Under the pieces are notes generated by a model. That model was not told the origin of the DNA. It did no database searches and was given only the letters and a program-made list of their open reading frames with translations. The position numbers were made by a program, and so were the translations under genes. Of a stretch of DNA of 64,000 nt, positions 6,401 to 14,970 are shown piece by piece; within the stretch, counting starts at the first letter, position 1, and every line of letters starts with the position of its first letter. Source of the DNA: Brenneria populi (lineage in GTDB: Bacteria > Pseudomonadota > Gammaproteobacteria > Enterobacterales > Enterobacteriaceae); the NCBI RefSeq assembly GCF_036016195.1, contig NZ_JAYWTM010000001.1, forward strand, positions 868,001 through 932,000, written 5' to 3'.

Positions 6401-7661
6401 CGGAGGACTCCTTATGAAAAACATCATCACGGCGATCCCACAGCAGACGGGGATCAAATGTCATAGCGGCGAACATCGTCAATATCACCACGGTGGCGAA
6501 CAGCACCGCGCCGATCGCCGGGTAAACGCCCATCAGCCGTCCAATGCGCACCAGCGAGGAGAGTACGGCGATCACGAACACATCGATCATTGACCAACGT
6601 CCGACAAACTCCACCACCTCGTATATCACATGCAGACGTTCGCTATCGCGTTTTCCCTTCCCGTTCGCGCTCCAGCACAGCCATCCCAACGCCAGCATTT
6701 TCAACGACGGCACCATAATACTGGCGATAAAGATCACCAGCGCCACCGGGTACGAACCCATACTCCATAAAAGAATGACGCCGGCCATAATGGTCGAGCC
6801 CGCCTCATTCCCCAGCGATTCCGTAATCATAATGGGCATCAGATTCGACGGAATATAAAGCATGACCGAGGTGAGCAACAGCGCCACCGTCCACTGCAGA
6901 CTGTGCTTCCTGCGGGCATGGCCATGGCTATGGCAACGTGGGCAAGCTAATTGTCCCGCAGGCAGTATCGCCGTACAGCACGGGCAAGAGCGCAACCCTT
7001 GCGCCAGCCCGCTGACGCCCGGCCGCGGCGCCGACGGCAACGCGGGCGGCGACGCGATATCATTCCACAGCCAGCGGCGATCAAGACTTTGGAACGTCAA
7101 TAGCTGCAACACGCAGAATAGGACAAAGGGGATAAAACTGGTGCCGATGCCGATATCCCCGTAAGCCATCAGCTTGACGAAACTGACCAGCACGCCGGCC
7201 AGAAAAATTTCCGCCATGCCCCAGCTTTTCAGCTGAAATAGCACTTTCCCCATCATCTTTTTCAACGGCAGCGGCAGCGCAACATGCAGACAGAGCAGAA
7301 TCACCGTCGCCATACAAAAGGCGGGAACAAGCTGTACGAACAGCATAAAGAGCGTCGCGACGCTGGCATAATCATCCGCCACCATCACCTGAGGGATTTT
7401 TCCCAGCGTGATTTCACTGCTGATCCCGGCGACCCGCATATTCACGAACGGGAACAAATTGGCCAACAGCAGCATAACGAGCGCGCTGAATGCATAGCCA
7501 ACGGGACGTTTCCGGGGTTCCGTCCGCTTATTGGCTAACGCCGTTTTGCAGCGCGGGCACACCGCTTTTTGACCATACGCCAAATGCGGCAGTTCGACCA
7601 AAAGGTCGCATTGCGGACACAGCATATAGTCATCATGATGATGGTGATCGTGGGAACACAC
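6387..7661 (-). CDS. pqiA: PqiA, inner-membrane component of the Pqi lipid transport system
   Basis: A 424-residue polytopic protein built as a tandem repeat: two zinc-ribbon-like cysteine clusters (CPQC...CPRC near residues 17-38 and CPCC...CPRC near 230-250), each followed by about four transmembrane helices. PqiA works with PqiB and PqiC in lipid transport and envelope stress resistance; in E. coli the operon is paraquat-inducible through SoxRS. The first codon is GTG at 7661, 9 bases after a strong GGAGG. The N-terminus is rich in histidine (HDHHHHDD). It lies 57 bp after uup in the same direction. Confidence 0.93.
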   Translation of the reverse strand: MCSHDHHHHDDYMLCPQCDLLVELPHLAYGQKAVCPRCKTALANKRTEPRKRPVGYAFSALVMLLLANLFPFVNMRVAGISSEITLGKIPQVMVADDYASVATLFMLFVQLVPAFCMATVILLCLHVALPLPLKKMMGKVLFQLKSWGMAEIFLAGVLVSFVKLMAYGDIGIGTSFIPFVLFCVLQLLTFQSLDRRWLWNDIASPPALPSAPRPGVSGLAQGLRSCPCCTAILPAGQLACPRCHSHGHARRKHSLQWTVALLLTSVMLYIPSNLMPIMITESLGNEAGSTIMAGVILLWSMGSYPVALVIFIASIMVPSLKMLALGWLCWSANGKGKRDSERLHVIYEVVEFVGRWSMIDVFVIAVLSSLVRIGRLMGVYPAIGAVLFATVVILTMFAAMTFDPRLLWDRRDDVFHKESSVDER

Positions 7662-7718
7662 TGTCAGCCGCCTCCTTCGGCCCGACGCGGCGCGCCCGAG
7701 CCATCTTTATATTGCAAA

Positions 7719-9632
7719 TTAACCGTTCTTTTGCGCTTCGAGCGCTTCCCATCGTTCAAAACAGGACTCCAGCGCTTTTTCAGCCTCGGCCAGCGCGGTC
7801 AACGCCTGCTGCGACTCTTCATGCGGACGGCTGAAAAAGTCGGGATCGCTCATCTGTACCTGCAGCGCATCTATTTGTTGTTCCAGCTGTTCTATTTGCA
7901 ACAGCAACCGATCCAATTCGCGCTGCTGGTTATAGCTCAGTTTGCCCGCATTGCGTTTAGCGGGCTGTGCGGTCCGGCCGCCGGCAGGAGAAGGCGCTGG
8001 CGCCGACGTTACCGGCGCGGTACGCAATGGCGTCGCTTCGGCGCGTTGCTTCTGGGCGTCGTAATAGCCGCCGACATAGCGGGAGATATGGCCGTCGCCC
8101 TCAAAGATCCAGCACTCCGTCACCGAGTTATCGACGAACTGGCGATCGTGGCTTACCAGCAGCACCGTCCCCTGATAACTGTCGATCAGCTCTTCCAGCA
8201 GTTCCAGCGTTTCCACATCCAGATCGTTGGTGGGTTCGTCAAGAATCAGCAAGTTACTGGGTTTCAGGAACAGCCGGGCCAACAATAAACGGTTACGCTC
8301 CCCGCCGGACAGGGCTTTGACCGGCGTCATCGCCCGTTTGGGATGAAACAGAAAATCCTGTAAATAGCCGAGCACATGACGCGGGCGGCCATTCACCATC
8401 ACTTCCTGTTTCCCTTCCGCCAGGTTGTCCATCACGGTGCGTTCGGGATCAAGCTCGGCCCGGTGCTGATCGAAATAGGCCACTTCCAGCTTGGTTCCGC
8501 AGTGAATTCGGCCGCCGGTCGGCGTCAGTTCGCCCAGCATCAGCTTCAACAGCGTGGTTTTGCCGCAGCCGTTCGGTCCGACCAGCGCAATTTTATCGCC
8601 GCGCTGTACCTGCGCGGAGAAATCACGGGTCAATACCTTATTATCAACCTGATAATTAACCTCTTCCAGTTCAAAGACGATTTTTCCGGAGCGCGCGGCC
8701 TCTTCCACCTGCATTTTCGCCGAGCCCATCACCTCACGACGCTGCGAGCGTTCCTGGCGCATCGCCTTCAGCGCGCGCACCCGGCCTTCATTCCGCGTGC
8801 GCCTAGCCTTAATGCCCTGGCGGATCCACACCTCTTCCTGCGCCAGCTTGCGATCGAACTCCGCATTTTGCAGCTCTTCCACCCGCAGCGCTTCTTCTTT
8901 CCCCGCCAAATACTTATCGTAATTTCCCGGCCAGGAGACCAGCTTGCCGCGATCCAGATCGACGATGCGGGTCGCCATATTTCTGATAAAAGAACGGTCG
9001 TGGGAAATAAACACGATGCTGCCCTGGAAAGTTTTCAGAAATGTTTCCAGCCAGTCGATGGTTTCGATATCCAGGTGGTTGGTCGGTTCGTCAAGCAGCA
9101 GCACGCGCGGGGAACTGACCAGCGCGCGCCCCAGCGCCGCTTTGCGCAGCCAGCCGCCGGAGAGCGAAGCCAGCCGGGCATCGGCTTTCAGCCCCAGCTG
9201 CTCCAGCACTTCATGAATGCGGCTTTCCAACTGCCATAGTCCCTGATGTTCAAGGATCTCCTGCAGTTTGGCCAGCTGGTTCATATGCTTTTCGCTGGGG
9301 TCGGTTTCCACCAGACGCAGCGTCGCGTGATAATCCTTCAGATAATCCGCCTGGGCGGCGACGCCCTCGGCGACAAAGTCAAACACCGTGCCATCGACGT
9401 CACGCGGCGGATCCTGCTGCAGGCGGGCGACGATCAGATCCTGCTCATAGACGATCCGCCCGTCATCAAGCGGGATCTCCCGTGCCAAGATCTTCAGCAG
9501 CGTCGACTTGCCGGCGCCATTACGGCCGACCAGGCAAACGCGCTCGTTTTCTTCGATATGCAGTTCTGTGTTATCCAACAGTGGGGCGTCGCTGAACGAC
9601 AGCCACGCGCCCGATACGCTGATTAATGACAT
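7719..9632 (-). CDS. uup: Uup, ABC-F family ATPase
   Basis: A 637-residue soluble protein with two ABC ATPase domains and no transmembrane segments. Walker A motifs GRNGAGKST (near residue 37) and GPNGCGKTT (near 353), signatures LSGGW and LSGGE, and Walker B LLLDEPTNHLD and LILDEPTNDLD are all visible. The two domains are joined by the ABC-F linker rich in charged residues. The C-terminus has the coiled-coil, DNA-binding-like extension specific to Uup. Loss of Uup in E. coli raises precise transposon excision; ribosome-associated roles are also proposed. It lies 5 bp after rlmL. Confidence 0.95.
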   Translation of the reverse strand: MSLISVSGAWLSFSDAPLLDNTELHIEENERVCLVGRNGAGKSTLLKILAREIPLDDGRIVYEQDLIVARLQQDPPRDVDGTVFDFVAEGVAAQADYLKDYHATLRLVETDPSEKHMNQLAKLQEILEHQGLWQLESRIHEVLEQLGLKADARLASLSGGWLRKAALGRALVSSPRVLLLDEPTNHLDIETIDWLETFLKTFQGSIVFISHDRSFIRNMATRIVDLDRGKLVSWPGNYDKYLAGKEEALRVEELQNAEFDRKLAQEEVWIRQGIKARRTRNEGRVRALKAMRQERSQRREVMGSAKMQVEEAARSGKIVFELEEVNYQVDNKVLTRDFSAQVQRGDKIALVGPNGCGKTTLLKLMLGELTPTGGRIHCGTKLEVAYFDQHRAELDPERTVMDNLAEGKQEVMVNGRPRHVLGYLQDFLFHPKRAMTPVKALSGGERNRLLLARLFLKPSNLLILDEPTNDLDVETLELLEELIDSYQGTVLLVSHDRQFVDNSVTECWIFEGDGHISRYVGGYYDAQKQRAEATPLRTAPVTSAPAPSPAGGRTAQPAKRNAGKLSYNQQRELDRLLLQIEQLEQQIDALQVQMSDPDFFSRPHEESQQALTALAEAEKALESCFERWEALEAQKNG

Positions 9633-9637
9633 CGTTA

Positions 9638-11755
9638 TTACTTTTCCTCGCCGGCATGCGCTAGCAGCCAGCAGTTATGAATTTGACGGTTGCGGGCGAA
9701 ATCCGGTGATTGCGTGCGCGCGGTGATCTCTTGCGCCGTCAGGCCCAGCTCCGTCAACCCCGCGATATCCATCCGGAATCCGCGTTTGTTATTGGAAAAC
9801 ATGATCGTCCCGCCGCGGCGCAACAACCGCTTGAGATCTTTCATCAATGCCAGATGATCGCGCTGTACGTCGAACGAGTCTTCCATCCGTTTGGAGTTGG
9901 AAAACGTCGGGGGATCGATGAAAATCACGTCAAACTGTTCATTGGCGTTATGCAGCCACGACAGGCAGTCCGCGTGGATCAACCGGTGTTGGCGTCCGGT
10001 CAAACCGTTGGCGCGCAGGTTCTTCTCCGCCCATTCCAGATAGGTGCGCGACATATCCACGGTGGTGGTGCTGCGCGCTCCGCCCAGACCGGCGTGCACG
10101 CTGGCGCTGCCGGTATAGGCGAACAAATTGAGAAAATCTTTGCCCCGGCTCATTTCGCCCAGCATTTTACGGGCGATGCGGTGATCGAGAAACAAGCCGG
10201 TATCCAGATAGTCCGTCAGATTGACCCACAGCCTGGCGTTATACTCTTCCACCAGAAAAAATTCGCCTTTCTGCGCCAGTTTTTCATATTGGCTTTTGCC
10301 TTTCTGGCGCTCGCGCGTCTTTAGAATCAGGCGATTCGACGGCAGCTCCAGCACGCTTAACGTGGCGTTGATAACGTCGAACAAACGCTGACGCGCTTTC
10401 TGCGCGTCGATGGTTTTCGGCGGCGCGTACTCTTGCACCACCACCCAACTGGCGTAGCGGTCGACCGCCACATTGTATTCAGGCAGATCGGCATCATACA
10501 GACGGTAGCATTCGAGCCCCTGCTGACGCGCCCACTTATCCAGTTTTCGCCTGTTTTTACGCAGCCGGTTGGCGAAATCCTCCGCCATCCGCCCTGCGCC
10601 GGGTTCTTGATTCTCCGCCAGCCGGTAATTTTTCTGCACGCAGTCCAGCGGGCCGTTTTTGGCTTTGAACTGACGCTCGGCGCGCAATTGCAGACAACCG
10701 AGCAGTTCCGGCGAGGCGCTGAACAGCGACAACTGCCAGCCGCCGAACTCGCTTTTCAGCCTGCGTCCCAACACATTATGCAGCGCAATCAGCGCCGGCT
10801 CGCTCTCCAGACGTTCGCCATACGGCGGGTTGCTGACTATCGCGCCCTGCGGCCCTTGCGGCAGCGGGTTTTGCAGCTGCGCGGCATCTTTTACGCTGAA
10901 GGCGATTAATTCGCCGACGCCGGCGCGAAGGGCATTGGCCCGGGCGATCTCTATCACTCGGCCATCGTTATCCGAACCGAAGAAACGGGCGGCGGTATCC
11001 CGCAATCCCTGACGGGCGCGCTGCTGCGCTTCCGCGCTCACTTCGCGCCACAGCGGCGCATCGTGCCGCAGCCAGGCGTTAAATCCCCAATGCGTGCGAT
11101 GTAGGCCGGGAGCGCAGTCGGCGGCGATCATCGCGGCCTCAATCAGCAAGGTGCCGGAGCCGCACATGGGATCGACCATCGGCGTCTCTTTGCGCCATCC
11201 CGAACGCAAGACGATCGCCGCAGCCAGATTTTCTTTCAACGGCGCCAGCCCGGCCCGATCGCGATAGCCGCGCTGATGCAACCCTTCTCCGCTGAGATCC
11301 AAGGACAGGCTGGCGGTATCGCGCTGTAAAAAAACATTGATGCGGATATCGGGCCGCTGTTTGGCCACGTCGGGACGCTGCCCCGTTTTGCGGCTGAAGC
11401 TATCGACGATCGCATCTTTCACTTTCAGCGCGCCGTACTGACTGTTGCGGATATCTTCATTGGTACCGGTAAAATGTACGGCAAAGGTTTTATCCACGCT
11501 GAAAATCGCCGGCCAGTCAATCGCCTGCGCGCCCAGATATAAATCCAGATCGCTATGCACCTTGAATTCGTTCAGCGGCAGCAAAATACGCGACGCCAGC
11601 CGGCTCCACAGCAGGCTTTGATACAGCAGGCGATTGTCGCCCTGAAAATGCACTCCGCCTTGCACCACGGCACAGGCCTGAGCGCCCAGCGCTTCAAGCT
11701 CACTTTTTAATAATTCCTCCAAACCACGGGCCGTGCTGGCAAACAGAGCATTCAT
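9638..11755 (-). CDS. rlmL: RlmKL, bifunctional 23S rRNA methyltransferase (m2G2445, m7G2069)
   Basis: A 705-residue fusion enzyme (E. coli 702). The N-terminal THUMP domain and RlmL methyltransferase carry VSNPPYGERL, the NPPY catalytic motif for guanine N2 methylation. The C-terminal RlmK half carries a second SAM-binding fold with NLFAYTGSASV and IDPPTFSNS. The two activities modify helix 74 of 23S rRNA in a coupled way. It is the first gene of the minus-strand rlmL-uup-pqiABC run and is divergent from ycbX, whose start is 98 bp away. Confidence 0.95.
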   Translation of the reverse strand: MNALFASTARGLEELLKSELEALGAQACAVVQGGVHFQGDNRLLYQSLLWSRLASRILLPLNEFKVHSDLDLYLGAQAIDWPAIFSVDKTFAVHFTGTNEDIRNSQYGALKVKDAIVDSFSRKTGQRPDVAKQRPDIRINVFLQRDTASLSLDLSGEGLHQRGYRDRAGLAPLKENLAAAIVLRSGWRKETPMVDPMCGSGTLLIEAAMIAADCAPGLHRTHWGFNAWLRHDAPLWREVSAEAQQRARQGLRDTAARFFGSDNDGRVIEIARANALRAGVGELIAFSVKDAAQLQNPLPQGPQGAIVSNPPYGERLESEPALIALHNVLGRRLKSEFGGWQLSLFSASPELLGCLQLRAERQFKAKNGPLDCVQKNYRLAENQEPGAGRMAEDFANRLRKNRRKLDKWARQQGLECYRLYDADLPEYNVAVDRYASWVVVQEYAPPKTIDAQKARQRLFDVINATLSVLELPSNRLILKTRERQKGKSQYEKLAQKGEFFLVEEYNARLWVNLTDYLDTGLFLDHRIARKMLGEMSRGKDFLNLFAYTGSASVHAGLGGARSTTTVDMSRTYLEWAEKNLRANGLTGRQHRLIHADCLSWLHNANEQFDVIFIDPPTFSNSKRMEDSFDVQRDHLALMKDLKRLLRRGGTIMFSNNKRGFRMDIAGLTELGLTAQEITARTQSPDFARNRQIHNCWLLAHAGEEK

Positions 11756-11852
11756 ATCGTCGATATCACCAATAAAGAAAATTGAGGCGCATTATAGCTA
11801 ATCCGCGACGCTTGTCATAAAGTTGCCGTTTTACTCCATCAAGGAACAGGTA

Positions 11853-12956
11853 GTGATTGGCGTAACGCGGCTTTATATTCATCCGGTAAAATCCATGCGC
11901 GGGCTGCAGTTGTCCCATGCCATGGTGTCTGCAAGCGGCCTGGCGCACGATCGCGCTTTTATGATTACAGAAACTGACGGCACCTTTATTACCGCTCGCC
12001 AGTATCCCCAAATGGTGTTATTTACCCCGGCGCTGCTGCCGGACGGCCTGTTTATTGCAGCGCCTGACGGACAAACGGCCAGCGTCCGCTTTACGGACTT
12101 CATCAGTACGCCGCAGCCGACCGAAGTCTGGGGCAATCACTTTAGCGCGCAAACCGCCCCCGATGTCATCAATAATTGGCTGAGCCGCTATTTCAAGCGT
12201 CAGGTGCAGCTGCGTTGGGTGGGTCATGAGCCGTCCCGACGGGTAAAAAAACATCCCGAGGTGCCGCTCTCTTTTGCCGACGGCTACCCTTTTTTATTGA
12301 TCAATGAAGCCTCTTTTCAGGCGCTGCGCCAACGCTGTCCGGCGGGTATCAAGCTGGAGCAGTTTCGCCCTAATCTGGCGATCGCGGGCGCGGAGGCGTT
12401 TGCGGAAGACGGCTGGCAGACCATTCGCATCGGAGAGGTGATTTTCGATGTGGTTAAACCCTGTAGCCGCTGCGTACTGACCACGGTCAGTATTGAACGC
12501 GGCAGAAAGCACCCCACGGCTGAACCGCTGACGACATTACAATCTTTCCGCACCGCTGAGAACGGCGATGTTGATTTCGGACAGAACCTGATAGCCCGTA
12601 ATACCGGCATTATTCGGGTCGGCGATACGCTGGAGGTGCTGGCGACCAAACCCCCCAGACTCTACGGCGCAGGCGAGACGGAGGAACGCGTTGCCGCGCC
12701 ACGCCGCAGCGAACAGGCGGTAACCATTGATTATCAGGGGAAAAGCCTGCCGGGAAACAATCAGCAAATTCTGCTGGAACAGCTGGAACAACAGGGAATA
12801 AGAATTCCGTATTCCTGCCGCGCCGGGGTATGCGGCTGCTGCAAGCTGACGCTGGTCAGCGGTCAGGTTTCAGCGCTGAAGAAGAACGCGATCGGTAAAA
12901 ACGGCGAAATCCTCGCCTGCAGCTGTATTCCGCAAAGCGATATCAGCCTGCGGTAA
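11853..12956 (+). CDS. ycbX: YcbX, MOSC-domain molybdoenzyme with C-terminal 2Fe-2S domain
   Basis: A 367-residue protein (E. coli 369): an N-terminal MOSC beta-barrel (RLYIHPVKSMRG), the MOSC core with the probable Moco-ligand cysteine in KPCSRC, and a plant-type ferredoxin domain from about residue 285 with SCRAGVCGCC and a later CSC cluster. E. coli YcbX is a molybdenum-cofactor N-hydroxylated-base reductase that detoxifies 6-hydroxylaminopurine. The open frame reaches 11823, but the GTG at 11853, with AAGGA 7 bases before it, matches the family N-terminus. Convergent with zapC. Confidence 0.92.
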   Translation: MIGVTRLYIHPVKSMRGLQLSHAMVSASGLAHDRAFMITETDGTFITARQYPQMVLFTPALLPDGLFIAAPDGQTASVRFTDFISTPQPTEVWGNHFSAQTAPDVINNWLSRYFKRQVQLRWVGHEPSRRVKKHPEVPLSFADGYPFLLINEASFQALRQRCPAGIKLEQFRPNLAIAGAEAFAEDGWQTIRIGEVIFDVVKPCSRCVLTTVSIERGRKHPTAEPLTTLQSFRTAENGDVDFGQNLIARNTGIIRVGDTLEVLATKPPRLYGAGETEERVAAPRRSEQAVTIDYQGKSLPGNNQQILLEQLEQQGIRIPYSCRAGVCGCCKLTLVSGQVSALKKNAIGKNGEILACSCIPQSDISLR

Positions 12957-12974
12957 TCTTTGCGACGCCAAGGG

Positions 12975-13544
12975 CTAAACCACTTTGGCATAGTGAAAAG
13001 GCGATGCGCCCTGACTGTCGGCATCCCGGACGGCGGCGGGCAACAGCCTGTCGTGCATGATTTTTATCGCATCCCCGAGAATCATCTTTTTAGCGTTAAG
13101 CGTAAGTTGTTCCTGAGCCAGCAGACACAGGCTGGCCTTATCGCCCGCTTCGGCGACCAGAAAATAGGCTTTGTCATGATTCTCGGTCAACTGCGCCTGA
13201 ACGATATCCCCCGTTTGCGGCGCAAACATATTTGCAGAGGGCTGCTGCACGAAGTGCCAGCTTTTGGGCATCAGCGGCTTAAGAAAACGGCAGGCGACCA
13301 GCGCATTCAATATTAATTCGCCCTGAAGATCTCGGCTTAATGCCATTTGCTGGCATTTTTCATTATAGGTAAAAAACAGCGCCGCGTCTTCGACGCAAAA
13401 TGCACACTCATTAAAAGCATCCGGCGTTAGCATTTTAGACGGAAAGCGGGAACGGAATAACATACCGTTGGCAAGATCCAGCATCAGCCGATCGTGTTCG
13501 GAATCAAAGTACCAGCGCCAATTATCGTCAGGTTTTAATTTCAT
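12975..13544 (-). CDS. zapC: ZapC, FtsZ-associated cell division protein
   Basis: A 189-residue protein (E. coli 180), beginning MKLKPDDNWRWYFDSEHDRL. ZapC is a cytoplasmic, monomeric early divisome factor that binds FtsZ and promotes bundling of protofilaments at the Z-ring. The gene lies between ycbX and pyrD in the standard enterobacterial order. It is convergent with ycbX, with 18 bp between their stops. A 176-bp space separates it from pyrD upstream, so it probably has its own promoter there. Confidence 0.92.
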   Translation of the reverse strand: MKLKPDDNWRWYFDSEHDRLMLDLANGMLFRSRFPSKMLTPDAFNECAFCVEDAALFFTYNEKCQQMALSRDLQGELILNALVACRFLKPLMPKSWHFVQQPSANMFAPQTGDIVQAQLTENHDKAYFLVAEAGDKASLCLLAQEQLTLNAKKMILGDAIKIMHDRLLPAAVRDADSQGASPFHYAKVV

Positions 13545-13720
13545 ATTATTCTACCCTTCGTTTCTTACTGTCGATTACACCAATATCGGAAACGGCTGAT
13601 TGCAAAATGCTGCAATAAAAACCCGGCAGGTGTTGATAAATTTATGCACGAAAACGGATAAAATATAGACTAACCGGGGGAATAAATAAACCCCCGGAGA
13701 TAAATGAATCAGCGAAATGA

Positions 13721-14731
13721 TTAAATATGCGTAACGATATCTTTAATCAGACCCGGTCCGCGGAAAATAAAGCCGGAATATATCTGAATCAGCGTCGCGC
13801 CGGCGTCGATTTTTTCGCGCGCGGCAATCAAAGAATCAATGCCGCCGACGCCGATAATCGGCAGACGGCCGGCTAACTCCTGAGATAAGCGGCGGATAAT
13901 TTCCGTACTCTGCAGCTGTAAAGGACGGCCGCTTAATCCCCCGGTCTGCCCGCAATGATTTAATCCCTGAACCAGGGTTCTATCCAGCGTGGTATTAGTG
14001 GCGATGACGCCGTCAATATTATGGCGAACTAAACTGTCCGCTATCTGGATCAATTCCGCCTCAGAAAGATCCGGCGCGATCTTTACCGCGACCGGAACAT
14101 ATTTCTGATATTTCTCATTTAATTCCGCCTGTTTATTCTTGACCGACAGTAAAAGATCGTCCAGCGCTTCGCCATATTGCAGATTGCGCAGTCCCGGCGT
14201 ATTGGGCGAAGATATATTGATAGCGATATACCCCGCATGGGCATAGATCTTATCCATACAGATCAGATAATCTTCTTTACCCTGCTCGACCGGCGTATCT
14301 TTATTTTTACCGATATTAATCCCTAATACGCCGCCAAAATGTGATTTTTTTACATTCTCAACCAGATAATCGACGCCCTGGTTATTAAATCCCATCCGGT
14401 TAATCAATCCTTCCGCTTCAACAATACGGAACAACCTCGGCTTATCATTTCCCGGCTGCGGACGCGGCGTGACGGTGCCCACTTCAATAAAGCCAAACCC
14501 CATGGCGCCCAGCGCATCGATACAGTCGCCGTCTTTATCAAGACCGGCGGCCAAGCCAAGCGGGTTTTTAAATGATAATCCCATGCAGGTGACGGGCTTG
14601 GTGGGAACAGACTGACGGACGAGAAATTCAAAGGGGGTATGGCTAATTCGGCGTAATTGTTGGAAGGTCAGTTCGTGCGCGCGTTCTGGATCGAACTGAA
14701 ATAAGGCTTTCCTGATAACGGGATAGAACAT
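13721..14731 (-). CDS. pyrD: Dihydroorotate dehydrogenase, class 2 (quinone)
   Basis: A 336-residue FMN flavoprotein that oxidises dihydroorotate to orotate and passes electrons to quinones, the fourth step of UMP synthesis. The class 2 mark is the N-terminal amphipathic extension (MFYPVIRKALFQFDPERAHELTF) that attaches the enzyme to the inner membrane. The FMN barrel follows with GLAAGLDKDG, the catalytic-serine loop NISSPNTPGLR near residue 173-183, and GVGGI near the end. Length equals that of E. coli PyrD. A candidate PurR site lies about 82 bp upstream of the start. Confidence 0.96.
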   Translation of the reverse strand: MFYPVIRKALFQFDPERAHELTFQQLRRISHTPFEFLVRQSVPTKPVTCMGLSFKNPLGLAAGLDKDGDCIDALGAMGFGFIEVGTVTPRPQPGNDKPRLFRIVEAEGLINRMGFNNQGVDYLVENVKKSHFGGVLGINIGKNKDTPVEQGKEDYLICMDKIYAHAGYIAINISSPNTPGLRNLQYGEALDDLLLSVKNKQAELNEKYQKYVPVAVKIAPDLSEAELIQIADSLVRHNIDGVIATNTTLDRTLVQGLNHCGQTGGLSGRPLQLQSTEIIRRLSQELAGRLPIIGVGGIDSLIAAREKIDAGATLIQIYSGFIFRGPGLIKDIVTHI

Positions 14732-14812
14732 ATCGTCTCCTGAGATCCCAATCGTAAATAAATAAAGTCAGAATACTCTTTGGGCGGGAATGGTAATTCC
14801 ATCAAGCGGGAA

Positions 14813-14828
14813 AGTAAAACGATTGTCT
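14813..14828 (-). promoter_or_regulatory. Candidate PurR operator upstream of pyrD
   Basis: On the minus strand AGACAATCGTTTTACT agrees with the PurR consensus (ANGCAANCGNTTNCNT) at most of its fixed positions, including the central CAANCGNTT core. Enterobacterial pyrD is a known PurR target. The match is imperfect at two conserved bases, so this is tentative. Confidence 0.35.
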
Positions 14829-14852
14829 GAATATCGGCATGCCCGCCGCCTT

Positions 14853-14940
14853 CCCGCCATCCCCGCGCAGGCGCTGATCTCCGGCAACGCCGTGCCGTCT
14901 GAAAAAGCAGGTCCCCGCCTGCTGACTGCGGGGACGACGG
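14853..14940 (-). repeat. Dispersed palindromic repeat A, copy 1 (full length)
   Basis: About 88 bp immediately downstream of pepN. Its reverse complement matches copy 2 at 37490-37578 over the whole length with scattered mismatches: shared blocks include CAGCAGGCGGG, CGGCGT.GCCGGAGATC and GGGGATG.CGGGA. It contains inverted repeats (GCAGGCG.../...CGCCTGC and CCCCGC/GCGGGG) and so would fold strongly as RNA. Confidence 0.75.
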
Positions 14941-14970
14941 AGTTTCAGGTTTTGCCGTCAAACGCCGACT

